Shown here piece after piece: positions 37,461 through 50,037 of a DNA stretch of 64,000 bases. The notes beneath the pieces were generated by a model. It was not told where the DNA came from. It searched no databases and worked only from the letters and a program-made list of their open reading frames with translations. The position numbers were made by a program, and so were the translations under genes. Each line of letters opens with the position of its first letter. The first letter of the stretch is position 1. Location: NCBI RefSeq assembly GCF_910592395.1, contig NC_088308.1:3286001-3350000 (forward strand), read 5' to 3'. Origin of the DNA: Lineus longissimus (lineage: Eukaryota; Nemertea; Pilidiophora; Heteronemertea; Lineidae).

Positions 37461-38730
37461 GCGTAATCATAAATATGATTTGTATATAATTTTACTGGTG
37501 GCTAACGTGGTGAGATTTGTAAATGAGATGCCAAATATTTTACCCTGCCCTGATGTTCTGTTGTGTTGATCAACATTGATATTTTATCATAACCACCCTG
37601 GGTTGTTATAATGGATCCATCCTTTCTCATGGGTTACTGTTAGAATGGATGAAACCATTATTTGAATGGAGGTAGCTAGATGCTGGATTGACTGCAACTG
37701 CAAACAGAATCACAGCTACATTTTTACAAGGTGCCGTTTTATTTTGACACTGTACTCGGATGCCACCTGCAGCTTCGCAGTTTAGGAAGATTTTAAAGTT
37801 TTTAGAAGGACGGAATGATAAACCTTTTGTATTTCTTTACATTTTATCTCCCTGTGGCTCTTTTATGGCTCTCTATAATAGGTTTTAATGTCAGAGACGT
37901 TATTCCAACTGTGTGCTGATTACCCCGCGGTCAAGTCTTAACGAGGTGTCACATGGCCTTCTGTACCTGCTGTGCTGATTTCATGGTTCGGTAGTCTTGC
38001 CCATATCCATGACAAATTATCCATTTAAGGTGGATATTGTGATCGTGTCATTTACACTTGCAGCTTTGTATTTCCTGGACTCTTTCATTGCTCCCTTATG
38101 GCCATTCTTGCCAGGGTTATGACCTCAGTGTCTGGAGAAGGTCTGAGAATTCATTGTTAAGATACTAAACAGTGGTACCTTTAACTTTTGTTTTCACAGG
38201 AGGGGGAGTTCTTAAAGCAAGTTTTAATGTCAAAAGACAAGCTCCCATGAAATGACTTGGAATTTCCACTCCTCTTTCTGAATCTCCCTTTATGCTTAAC
38301 TTGCCGAAAAATTAACTGATGATATAGCTATTTGGCAGAGCTTAGCTCAGCAGGTGCACTAGAGTTTTGACAGGGTAGAGATGATTTGACCACGAAATAA
38401 ACCCATGACAATCGATAAACATGATGTGTTCCTTTAACTTTAGTTTTGTGGCCAGTACTCATTTGTATCTTGAAAATGGGAAGATTGAGTGTAAGCTGTG
38501 AATTGGAGTATCTAAGTGCTAAGAAAGTGTCGGTCATTTTGAGTCTCACTGATCTCTACAGAATCTCATACACAAGGAAATCTGCAAACGTTTTGGGTCG
38601 GGTGGGCTCTTTAATGGTGTTTCCCTGTCGAAGACTAAAGAATGCTTTCCCTTCAGATTCTTATTTGGTAGGCAGCCCTGCTGACATGTTGGTTCATACC
38701 ATGTTTGGGAGGTGATGATGGTGTCTCTAT

Positions 38731-38848
38731 TGGTGGCCATTTTGACTATAGCAAGATATGTGCAAGCATAACAACGATTAGAATCGTTTGGTAGTTCCTG
38801 GCGATGTTGCTGCTTTACTCTGCCTGGCTATAGTCAAAATGGCGGCCA
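38731..38848. repeat. Imperfect inverted repeat (about 22 bp arms)
   Basis: The left arm at 38731-38752 contains GGCCATTTTGACTATAGC and the right arm at 38827-38848 contains GCTATAGTCAAAATGGCGGCC. They are complementary with two mismatches across about 75 bp. It may be a small foldback element or a hairpin in a long Axin 3' UTR. Confidence 0.5.
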
Positions 38849-41800
38849 AAACTGATGCCGCAAGCCACTTTTGAGAACATCGGGTACCAGCATGCCATGC
38901 AAACTCTTCCTTTCTTGTGCTTCCGTCTGCTCTAGACACGTCATCCGCCAACAACACGTGATTTCTTCAGCAGACGTTTCAAAGCTGTACACACGTCTCC
39001 TGCTTCTTCAGGTATTTCACGAGCTTTAGAGGTCTGGTTATATCAAGCCTGCCTTTCGTTTCTTCTGAAGAGGTATGACACTTTCACACTTAATTTTAAA
39101 GGCACTTGTCTGTGGGAATTCACTGATTTTATGTGTGCACTGCAGACCAATGTTTTGATAAAGAGGAAGTGTTTTTGTCTCCTGCCAATAAAGCCCACTT
39201 CTAGGAATCCAGGACTCTGTACTCTGTGTAACTGGAGGTGTGACTGTTTTATTGTTTTGTGGCTAAAAGTACATTGTGGTCAATTGTTATCAGTCAGTTT
39301 GAACCACTTGCTAAAAGCAACCTACTGGACGTCTTTAGAAATACATCACATTTTCTAGTACTTCTTTATCTCCATTAAAGAATCTGTACTTAAAACAACC
39401 ATATGAGATACTGTAAGGTGCTAATCATCGACTATAGGCACTAAAGATTATCACTACATTGACTTCATTCCTAGTTACACAATCGACACCTAATGGACAA
39501 AAATCAAAATGCACTTGAGCACTTGGCGCAGTTTGGACTGAAAATTGAAGTACTCTTAGCAATGAATGTATTGGAAGATCATGTAACCAACATATTCAAA
39601 CATCATGTATGATAACTGTGCTTACATCATCATCAATCTTTTGATTTGTTGGTTTTTGCTTCCGTGTGAAGAATGGATTGGAAATGCAACTCATTGTTTA
39701 GAGTTCTTTAGTTTTACTCTTGTCTTATGGTGCGTATAGTCGATGGATAGTCCTCATCCTTGTCTTTAAGGCAGTCAGCGTTTTAGTTGAGCATCATATT
39801 TCATCCATTTAATACCAAATAAATAGCATTTGTAAGAAAACGTATTGATAAATACTTGTAAATACTTGTCCTACAGTTTGTATTGCTAAGTACAGTGTGT
39901 GTCAGTTTCATCCAAGCAACTTGGATCAAGGGATTGTGCAAATATTTTTGTGATCATTTTGAGTCCAATTTTAGGGACTTGCATTGATTGAAGATAGAAA
40001 GTTTTCAAACTTGAAGGAAAAAAACGTTGACAGAGTTGGTGATGGTGGATTGGTCACATCACCAACATGTGACCATATTGTGGTTTTCCTAGACTTCGAC
40101 GAGATTGATTGCATTTTGCAAAGAAGTCCCTGGCTTCAATTAGGGAACCATTGATCACTTTTAAAGAAGGGTCCCAAGACCACAAAAGGATGTTTGTCGA
40201 TTCACTTCATGCTCTTTTGGAATTATTGATGAAAACTGTCTGGTGACACAAATATTTGCATGACCTTTTTTTTTAGCGTGTACATTCTGTATATGACATC
40301 TCTCCCCGAGGATCTGTGTTGTTTGGGTGACAATGTAAACCGGGAAGATTTAGCGCAGTTTTATTCTTGCGGTTCGCCAACAATTCCGATAAAATGTTTT
40401 TTCTATATTTTTGTTTTTTTGGCGGTTTACAAAATTTCCAAGACTTTTTTTCACAATTTTGATTTTCATGGATCTAGGTCTATTGCGAAATCTGCAAAAA
40501 TAAAAACGTCTGCGAAAAACTTGTCGGTTTATAGTACTTGTTGGTTCATACAAACTGAATGGTGTACTGCTTTATCAGGCTGAGGGTGCTTCGCTCCTGC
40601 CAACAATCAATGACAATCATATTTTAACTCTGTGAAGTATTCTCTTTGGTGATTTTCAAGTTGTCGTTGTTGTACTGGTTCATCTGGAGGCATTAGGTTA
40701 TTTTTTGTCGTCGTCTTCTGCAGGAGATTTTAGCACAGCCAGGTACCTCGCACTGGCAAAACTTCCAAACTCCATGTCCTATCAGTGGAGGAAATATCTT
40801 TGCTGGGTGTGAGTCATCCTCTATTCCTCCAGGGATTTCAAAGGAAACAAATGTATGTCAAAGTCTTGATGGGGAAAGATGGTTATGTGAGTGCCAAAGT
40901 TTTATGGCTAAAATTTCTTGTGGTGATGACAACTTGTTTCAGAAATTGTCCTTCGGTTTTATACATGTATATCAATTCACTCAACTTTATTGATGTCTAT
41001 GTGATCGGTACTAATCCTTCCTTGAAAACAAATCGATCTTCCTGCTACAAAAGCAGAGTTAAAGGGACCACTTGGGCGTGGGATTTACCTGGCCAGGAGG
41101 ATAATACCCCTGCTTGCCACCATGCGCTGCCACCTGTAGTATCACACCAACACTGATCTCTAATAATGATTTTTGGTGGTGTTTCGAGGCAATTTTGGAC
41201 AAGGCTTGTGAATTTCAGGCGGCCCTATGGTTACACCTCGTTCTAGTGCATTGTTTATTTCAGTTCAACGATTTTTCAGTTGATCCTGTTTGATGATGTT
41301 GCGTTCCTGCTGGAAGCCATTTTTGTATGAAAAACCAACATATCTCATGCCCAAGTTGTCTCTTTAAGATTTGTTTCCTTTTCCTCTCAGTATTTCTATA
41401 AAGCGACAATTTCAATCATTCTGTGTAGTTCTGTTCTAGTGTTACTTATCAATAATTTGGTGGAAGAAAAAGAAATCGTGGGTGATTTCTAATTCTTGAG
41501 CTGATGAGAACAGTTTTGATGATTAATTATGTAAATCTCAACAAAAAGACAAGTAAACCCCATGAATGTAAGAATTTCTTTGAAAGATTTGAAAATGCTA
41601 ATTCAATTGAAAACGTTATTCAACACTCCTTGTGTCTTGACCACGGTGCCCTTGTTCTACTTTACAGCCCTTATCAGTGTAATTCACAGTTTCTAGCTTT
41701 ACCTTACTCCAAAAATTCCGACAATCCTGAGGGGTTAACCGAGCCTTGGTGAGTTTTGGTCATTTGAGAATTACTTGCCCTCAGGGTCAATCTTTGATCT

Positions 41801-43910
41801 ATTCAGAACCATTTGTAGAACCACTCATCCGTTCCACTGGGCCAGACTCTTTTGTTATCTTGCTCTGAATCTTTTCTTGCTCTGTATGTTTGAAAGAAGT
41901 CAATTTTTCTGTGGCCATATTGGCTCATATTCTGAACAGTATCTGTTTAACAAGCAATAACTAACCCTTTATTGTCTGTTTCCTGGACCAAAATGAGTCC
42001 ATTGAAATCCGTTTGTGAATTCATTGTAAGAGGGTTTCTTTATTGCACAAGTTGGTGAGATATTTGTGTTCTTTGGTTCAGCAATCAGCTGTTATCAGTA
42101 ATCCTAGTTCTAACATTCTAAATGAGCAGCATGTATCTAGTCTGAAGTTATTGCCTACCCTTGCATTTCAAATCAAAGTAAATCTAGGTTGGCTTCTGAA
42201 AATACTGCTATAATTGCCATCATACAAATTTTGTGTTTTGGCAGCTGCTTGTTCACTTAAGACCAGGCCAGTATACCAACAGTTCATTCTTCATGTATGT
42301 TCACATTTCAAGGAAAATTGAACAAGAAGTAAATACAGCATTTGATTCACTACACTGTGACCATGATATGTTTGCTAGGCGAAAGTTGGCAGGTTTGCTC
42401 AGTTTGAGTTGCCGTGAAAATGACATGATTTATAGTGTATGCTTATTAGATTGCACCCCACCAAAAACTCTCCTGAGAAAACAATCAGTTATGACCCCAT
42501 ACCAGGTGTTTTAAATCTGCATATTTCCAATGTGTGTGCCGTTATGGTGATAAGATTAAGCGTTTGATTCAGTCTAATTGGACACAAGACCAGTGTGCAT
42601 CCTGTGTGCAGCTCTATACAGGTTTCTCTCTAACATGTTCTCAGGCTAACTTTTGGCCATTATTGACAAAAACTAATTAGATTCTCACCCACAAACGTGT
42701 TGCCAAAAGGCATGAGGCTTCTGCCTCGGTAAAAAACCAATGATTGAGTAATTATAATCTGTGACAATTAGGACGCTGTAATCGTCCTGAAGCCTGGGGC
42801 TGTTCTGACCTTCAAACAACTGATCTGATTTGCATAGATATTTTACCCTTGGAGTTAAATTTGTCTGGAGTTGGTTTGAGCAGTGTGTATTTATTGTAGG
42901 CACTGTGAAAAATTCTACCTTGAATATTGGCAAACTTATTCACTTGAATCAAATGATTGGTCATGAAGTTTTAAATTTGTACCTCCAGTGGTTCATTTGA
43001 TCATGCAGGGCAGGATGCCAGACCGGTCTTGTGTGATTTTGTCAGATTTGTTGGTCAAAGTTTTATCATCACAACCATGAGCTACTGTTACATGCTTTAT
43101 TTGGAAGTGAAAAATCTGGGCTATAATGTCTGATTTTACCATAATTCTAGAGCAATTTGTTCCAATTCAAATAGTTTTTTTCTCTGCAGACGTGGCTGTT
43201 TTATCGATATCGGTTTATTGTTACAATAGGTTTAGGTGGTGACACCTTCCTCCAAATGACTGAATCGTGAATGTATGTACATGTATGTACAAAATACTTT
43301 GTTATTTACAACCATGGCAAATGTTTGTCCTTGTCTCCTTGACAACCACTATTCTTTTGTTTCCAAAAAAGGAAATGTCTGCATTGTTTTGGTCTCGGAA
43401 GTGTTATTTTATGCACCAATTCTGACAAATTTTCAAATTTGATGGTTTTTTTCTACAGTATGAAGTTTTGAACTATAAATATCTGTTCAAAGCTTTTCCT
43501 CATACTTGAGGGACTATTTATAATTTATAATAATTATTTCATGAAAAATTGACCAAAGTGTTGGTTGCCCGCAGCATGTGACTTCTTGAGAGAACATGGG
43601 GTTTTAAAGCTAAGTAAATTCAGTTCGATTGTATGCCTACTTCAAATATCTTTGGTTTGGACCATGCTTCCGAGCTCAGAACAAAATTGATGTTTGATTT
43701 GTGGATGAACAATATATTGATAATGAATGTAAATAACTGTTTTGTACCCTCCACCCAGTGACGTGTCAAAATGGTTATTGCCAATAGTTGTAAAAACACC
43801 AGACACCAGACATTTACATGTATTTAGTTTCAAACAATAAAGTTTGTATATTATTTTTAGAGAAATTTAATTCCGACTTATTTATGTTAACCGAAATCTG
43901 GATACTATCT

Positions 43911-44190
43911 TGGCAACATTTGTTGCACGGTTGTAGAATGTCAGGTTGATATAAATCAGGAGGTTGTGGGTTGGACACTCGGAAGGACCACCACTGAAGG
44001 TGAACACTTAACCCCTACTGTAGTATGACAGGGCAAGGTTAACGGGTCTCCTCATCAATGGATGTTTGAGCACCACAGCGATAGGTTCTCATAGCAGGAT
44101 GGGAAAGATCTGGAGTTCGCGCGTGGATGGCTTCAAGGTTCTCCACGTTTCGCTAGCCTATAGTAAGACAGATTTTACATCTGGCCCCCG
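43911..44190 (+). repeat. Possible tRNA-derived SINE
   Basis: The stretch TTGCACGGTTGTAGAATGTC, followed about 20 bp later by GAGGTTGTGGGTTGGACACTC, resembles the A-box and B-box arrangement of a degenerate tRNA-like Pol III promoter. A non-coding body follows. I cannot define its ends or see clear target-site duplications. Confidence 0.35.
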
Positions 44191-44486
44191 GAATTAAAAA
44201 AACGTATAGCCAGGGCAATGGGTGGGAAGTCTGGTCAAGAGAGCAATTTGAATCAGTGGAGGGAAAGCTTTGTGAAACACACTAGGCATTTCTGTCATAA
44301 TTCAAGATACATGTACATGCATTGCCTGAAGCTGAATAGCATGCTTATGTCCAATATCCCAATACCTGGTTCACAGAATACATTTGGGTCAAAAAGACAC
44401 CACTGCATTGTTTAGTCCACATAGTAATGTTCCTGAGAAGTAAATAAAAGAAAAACATGAAAATGAAATAAAAATCATATATTATG

Positions 44487-46495
44487 TCACATTTTCACAA
44501 TCGGTGTTTGGGAAGCCCCATGACCAGCTGAAGGACCACTATTTGAACTTCTATTTGAATCACCAGTTACAGAAACGGCAGTATTCGTAGCCCCATCAAA
44601 ATCACCGGTTGTACAAGGAGCACTACTTGTAGTTCCATCACGAATGTTTCTATGCTTTGGCTTCCTTCCTGGAGATGTTTTTTTCCCTGAAGATAAAGTT
44701 TTCTTAAAGTCTTGATCTTTAACATAGTCATCATAAGTCCGCACAACCTTATCAGGTTGCCATAGTTTGTCAGTTTCTGGAGTAAAAGGATCCGGAGCCA
44801 CAACATCAATGTGTTCATTCTGGAGCGGAATAACAAGTCGAAATGCATGAAGCATCATACGGTATGGCTTGACGTCTGTCCGATTACTGTATGCATAATC
44901 TCCGACTATCTGGTGGCCCACATGACGACAGTGAACTCGCAGTTGATGTGTACGACCTGAAAAAGAGACAGTTTTATTAGAAAAATGTCATCATTCATCC
45001 AAGAAAAGATAGATAAGACTGTACCCAGTAATATCCTTGATTCAGGTTATGCATTTACAGTGACAAACTAGTGTTGGGCTCAACCCAGAGGCATAGAACA
45101 GAATTACTTGTCTTAGTGCATAAAAAGTTACAGTGGTTTGTGAGAGAAAGACAGGGCATGAGTTCTCTGTGGAAAAATGAGATGGACAGCAACAGTGGCT
45201 GAAGATGGGGACATGTCAACTGGGACATGAGGGAAGAGGGCCTAGAAAAAAAGGTTGTCTGAATGACCAAAGACAGAATACGCACCAGTTTCAGGTATAA
45301 GTAAAACCTTTGAGGCTGGCTCTCCGTCGTATTTGCCCGTCTCCAGCAGCACCATCTTTGTTTTGCAAGGTCTAGGAGATTCACAGTTTGGATTGTCAGC
45401 AGTTGTCATGATATGCCTTGCATCCTCTGTCTTGTCCCTGCCTATAGCCGCACTAATAGTCAGTTCAGATCTTTCATCAAGTCGGTAGACTGTGTTACGC
45501 ACCTAAAAGAAAAGAAGATATCATTCTATTATCATAGCACAAAAAAAGTAGAGGGAATGGAACACCAAAGGTTCTGTACCAAGCCTATTTAAAGATAGTG
45601 GGGTCCTACATGTATCCATATAAATATTGAATTACCTAAGAGAGATGTATTCTTGTAATGTTGTATTGGAACATAACACCAAAAAATATACCTCAATAGA
45701 ATTCACAATGAGATATTTTGAATCATCAACTTACCAAAGCTGAGTAATGCTTAGTGACCAGTCTTTGTTGGAATTTAATGGCAGCTTTACCTGCAGCTTT
45801 CCTCTTCAAACCCAGGCAGAGAACTCCACTAGTGGCAAAGTCTAATCTGTGGACAAACCTGCAATAATTCAATTGATTTCTTAATTCATCGTATTCGTAA
45901 TCTGACCAGCATACTTTTACATCAGAAAGATGGCTTGGATTAATTGATTGCCTGTTGTTGCCCCCGGCCCCTGGCTGGCCTCACTCCGGTTTGTGACCCT
46001 TAATAGGGCTACAGCCCTCCATATCACCTAAGCTTCAGTGGCCTTTGGTGCAAGTAAATGTTCGAGTATGATGCGCAGGTGACGAAGTTATTTACCGTAG
46101 CTATGGTAGGCCTACTATAGTTAGTACTACATTCACAGGCGTTTGGGAAATGAAACGAAATATACGTTATACCTGAAATGATGTTCGAGCTTGGGATCAG
46201 CGACCTCTGGCATGACATGGAATAGCTGCTTTGCAACATCGATATTTCCGAACATTGGGTTGGTATGTGTTTCCTCCTCAGAGTTGATGAGGACGTCATA
46301 ACGTTTGTTCACAACAACGTACTTCTCACTGCGATAAAGAATAGAAATGTCATCTATAGTGGCATCGGTGCATTCAGCCATAACTTGGCGCATGAATCGA
46401 ATGTAATTAAAACGCTGCCAACGGTTTAAATCGATGTAAATTCGTGAAAAAGAGGGGAAAATTGAACGAAATTTTGCAATCATGGGCGCCGCCAT
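44487..46495 (-). CDS. RPUSD1: RNA pseudouridylate synthase domain-containing protein 1-like (377 aa, 4 exons)
   Basis: RluA-family pseudouridine synthase, which isomerises uridine to pseudouridine in RNA. Exons on the minus strand: 46495-46173, 45858-45735, 45502-45286 and 44956-44487; phases 2, 0 and 1 are continuous. The catalytic block HRLDFATSGVL is at about residues 111-121 (Asp114), followed by HYSAL, then GRTHQLRVH across the last splice, and GHQIVGDYAY and PYRMMLHAFRL. This order is typical of RPUSD1. One donor is GTGCGT, acceptable but not ideal. The start is the ATG at 46495, with a second ATG four codons on; a short basic/hydrophobic N-terminal extension might direct it to mitochondria (inference). 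The tail after residue 270 is Ser/Gly/Lys-rich and likely disordered. The gene is head to head with CENPX. Confidence 0.92.
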
Positions 46496-46735
46496 GTCAC
46501 TGTTTCGCACCCTTAGCAAGATGTACCAATGTTACATAAAATGTTTTTGTAAGTAAATGCTACTGGACGAGTTTAGCATCTCGTAGATGTAAGAAAAACC
46601 TGTAATAAGAAGTATTCATATAAATAGTTTGCTGTTTTCTGCAGAAAAATCATTATAAATAAAATTCTGTAAATATTCAAATAGGGCTGTAACCTAAATT
46701 GTCGGTACATGATGCTGAGCCGGGAAACTCGAATC
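46496..46735. promoter_or_regulatory. Shared head-to-head promoter of RPUSD1-like and CENPX
   Basis: Only 240 bp separate the two start codons, which point away from each other, so both 5' UTRs and promoters must lie here. It contains no clear TATA box. Bidirectional use is inferred from spacing. Confidence 0.55.
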
Positions 46736-48697
46736 ATGGCGGACGGTTCACAAAAAGTTCAGTTCAAGCAGGTATAAAAATGAATATTTCTTGCTAACCC
46801 ATTAGTATCGAGCCTCTCTCTCCCGTTCACCTAAAAGAATGTAAATTAGAGAATCGAAAATGCTAAATCTATTGATCAGGTTGCTGTGCAATTTCCAGAA
46901 ATCTGACTCCAAAGTGACAAACTTTTTCGTTTTGTTGGAAAACGCCATCTATTGCGAAGGAGTAGAACCAACTAGGCCTATGCAGATTTTTTTTTTAAAT
47001 GAAGGAGAGTTGTTAATTTGTGTTATCCTTGTTGTTACAGGAAACCATTTCCAAACTATTGAACTTGCATTTCAAAGATGAGAAGACAAAAGGTATGTCT
47101 TAATGTGGATCATTCATTAATAGTCCTACCTCTTGATTTACGATAAAATGATGAATGATTCCAAACTCAGTCTGACCTAAGACTTGTCAAGTGCTCCACC
47201 AAAGCAAGCGCAAATGGTATATGCATCATGTTGTTCTAAAATGTTCCAGCAGCTTCTTGTGTTTACAAGTGAATGAATTACAAAAGCTCCTACATCCGTT
47301 TTAACTTTTTGTTTTTTAGTGAGCACTGATGCAGCAATCATGGCTTCTGAGGTCACCAGGATATTTGTTGCAGGTGAGGAAGCATGTAAAAAAAGGAAGT
47401 GTCTTATGTAATGGTCTCATCAAGCTCTTACTGCTACAAAATCTGTATCAGTTTTCATCCTCTGCCTACCATGTTCCAATATCATTATGACAGTGATTGT
47501 GAAGACAGCCTGGTCGTGTCGTGAGGCCAGCTATCTGAGTGTAATAATCAGGTGATGTGATGATGCTTTTTCATGCAGCTCTGACTGAGCTGGTAGTTAT
47601 GGCAGCAATGGATACATCGATTCTTTTCATCTTAGTCCAGAAATTTCCTCTTGTGTATCTCTATTCCTGTCACTTTCTGATTTCAGAAGCTATACTGAGG
47701 TCATCGAAAAGGGCTCAGGTATGTTAGTCGGTGCATGTGAAATTGTCTATGTTTTTTCTTCTTAAATGAGAGTTCAGAATGCCAAGGTTTCCTGCACTAC
47801 TCCCTCATCCAAAATCAGCCTTGATCACCAACATGAAGTTGTACAAATGTCAAAATGATGTGACTTCTGTTAAGTTGGGAACACGTGACTTAGTAGTACT
47901 CCTGGATTCCAGACACCTCAGAGAAAATGAGTAAATGCTTAGAGGAGTTTATCTGAGGTTTTACAAGCAACATAATGTGTAGGCCTCAAACCTACTCTGT
48001 TTAACACCTTCAGCGCCGAACCTACGTGGCCCAAATCCCCCTCCCCTTTGAGCTGGTTATCGGAGTCTCGTGGACTTCATGAAAGAACTACGCCATCGCC
48101 ATCTTCAGGGCACGGTTGGAACTGGAAAGACCTCGTCTTGTCTTTTCAGTTCCCGTGCCCTGAAGATGGCGATGGCGTAGTTCTTTCATGAAGTCCATGA
48201 GACTCCGATAACCAGCTCAAAGAGGCGGGATTTGGGTCACGTAGATCTACGTGGTTCGGCGCTGAAGGTGTTAATCTTGGTGCTTTTTGTCAATTCTGCT
48301 CTCCATCTTTTACAGAATGAGTCGTCAAACATTATAAATATTGACCATTTTGAGAAAATTCTACCTCAGCTGGTACGTATCATGACATTTTTTGATGCAT
48401 TTTCAATGATTTGAATTGAACAACTAATGGAGCCATAGCTTTATCACATGTAGTCCATTCCTGCCCGCTTACCACATGAGTGATTTCCTGGGGTTCTGTA
48501 TAATTTTCCATTCACAATCTTGAAAGTAACTAACAGAGTTATTTTAGGGCATTGTTTATCTAAAATACCAAATCACATGTTTTTCTGATGACACAGAGGC
48601 GGAAAAAAACATATTGACGAAAACATTTGCTGACTCCTTTTCAAAATGTAGTTCTGTATTTACGTCTTTGTTCATCTTGCAGCTCCTTGATTTCTGA
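46736..48697 (+). CDS. CENPX: Centromere protein X (MHF2/FAAP10), 81 aa, 6 small exons
   Basis: Small histone-fold protein that pairs with CENP-S (MHF1) in the CCAN kinetochore complex and with FANCM at blocked forks. Exons: 46736-46771, 47041-47092, 47320-47373, 47687-47718, 48316-48372 and 48683-48697; phases 0, 1, 1, 0 and 0 join cleanly. The protein has ISKLLNLHFKDEKTKVS, the family signature L(L)xLHFKDxKTKV, a central helix SEVTRIFVAEAILRSSKRAQ, and ends IDHFEKILPQLLLDF, the conserved family C-terminus. Its length equals that of known CENP-X. The last coding exon is only 15 nt (LLDF plus stop). Intron 4 holds a foldback element. Confidence 0.95.
48001..48273. mobile_element. Foldback MITE-like element with TTAA termini, in a CENPX intron
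   Basis: An almost perfect palindrome. The left arm begins TTAACACCTTCAGCGCCGAA and the right arm ends TTCGGCGCTGAAGGTGTTAA, with about 125-130 bp complementary arms around a short asymmetric centre near 48128-48140. The arms differ by a few substitutions and small indels. Flanking TTAA on both sides would fit a piggyBac-type target-site duplication. There is no coding capacity. Confidence 0.78.
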
Positions 48698-50037
48698 TGC
48701 TGTGCGGACCAACCTTCCAAGGATGGGAAAGAACATTGCATTTAGGTATATTATGGCTGACATTACTCGGGGAAGCCAAGATATGTCAACAGGAAAGACT
48801 GGCATGTGTTGGGAGAACAGGTGGTGCACATTTCCATTCAAAAGCCTGGGCGGTCTAAAAGCAGATTATGGAGCAAGACGGTTCTTTTACGGTATTTCTC
48901 CCAAAAATACATTTAGGAGGAGCTAAATCAAGCTGACACACTTCTTTTTTCCTTTAAATAAGGAACAAAGACTACTGTGTTTTCAAGACTTTATTTACAC
49001 AATAAACAAAGATATGGACATATTCACAGGGGATGCTCAAGTGTTATTATTCATTCAGATAATGTAATGAATTTTATGGAGAATTGTACGAGTAGAGAAT
49101 TTTATTTGTCAAGTATGTTTGTGATAAACGTACGTGTACATTATCGCAACATTCCCCTGATCTTCCCAAAAGGCCTCTGGCGGGCTATTGAATTACATGT
49201 AGGTCATCTGTGTTTGAGTGGAAATTGTGCATTATCAAAAAGAGTAGTAACTTGCAGTTTGTTTGCCTATCTAACTGGAACTGAAGTGACACGTCTGAAT
49301 ATAAACAATGATGAGACAATCTTCGAATTAATAAATGTACAAGTAAAAGGCTTTAGAAATAGTTTGTTCATTTTTGATAGGGCTTGTTCCTTCTGGCCCA
49401 TGTGGCCAAATGAAGGATATCTAAATCTATTTCAGTAGTAACGTTAAATAGTAACAGATCTATTGACATTTTGTATATTTTCTCTGCTGCACTCTCTCTC
49501 ATTAACACTTGGCGTTTCATGCAGATTTCTGGGTTATCTAGAATAGGCAACCTATTTAAACATAGTAAAGAGAAGCCTGTGTCTGAACTAAAGAAAAAGA
49601 TGGGCTAACCACTGACCTCTTCTGCATTAATGTAATCATTTCCCTGAGGACTCATTTCACAGAACTTCATGAAATCCATCAACCATACATCAAGATGACT
49701 CCTGATGAGGCAAAACAACTGGCATGATATACCTAAAAAGTGCATATTTTTATTGTTGCACAGACCTTTGGAAGCCTTCAAAGGCATATAGGTTTGTTAC
49801 CAATACATATACGATACTACTCCAATTCTGCAACAAGAAAATTGGGGGTCATTTCATTGTTCCAAGCCCATCACAGAATCATTGGGTCTGGCACGCTTGT
49901 GTTTATACCATGAACATGTGCCTTGCTTCTGTTCAACCCACAAAGAATGATCAGTGCAATTAGTGAATTCCATTGATGATCATGGCACAGCCGATTAGAA
50001 AAAAAGCATTTGACTTTACAAGGGGAAGGACACTTGG
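48698..50037. other. CENPX 3' UTR and convergent intergenic region
   Basis: No coding feature is recognised on either strand; a 153-codon open frame at 48977-49438 has no domain and no splice or start support. AATAAA at 49001-49006 is the nearest good polyadenylation signal for CENPX, about 300 nt after its stop codon. The next gene ends from the other side at 50038. Confidence 0.55.

Larger units (their letters stand above)
37028..44486 (+). other. Axin 3' UTR and Axin-RPUSD1 intergenic region
   Basis: This 7.5 kb has no convincing exon on either strand. A first polyadenylation signal AATAAA stands at 37455-37460; further AATAAA motifs occur near 39817 and 43836, so a much longer 3' UTR is possible. 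The region also contains an imperfect inverted repeat (38731-38848) and a SINE-like stretch (about 43911-44190). Neighbouring genes converge here. Confidence 0.6.

Noticed and set aside
40260-40583. Hydrophobic 107-codon open frame between Axin and RPUSD1
   Set aside because: Low-complexity T/A-rich sequence without an orthologue I recognise; probably chance or old repeat.
48977-49438. 153-codon open frame after CENPX
   Set aside because: No recognisable domain; it overlaps the likely CENPX polyadenylation signal and lacks splice context.
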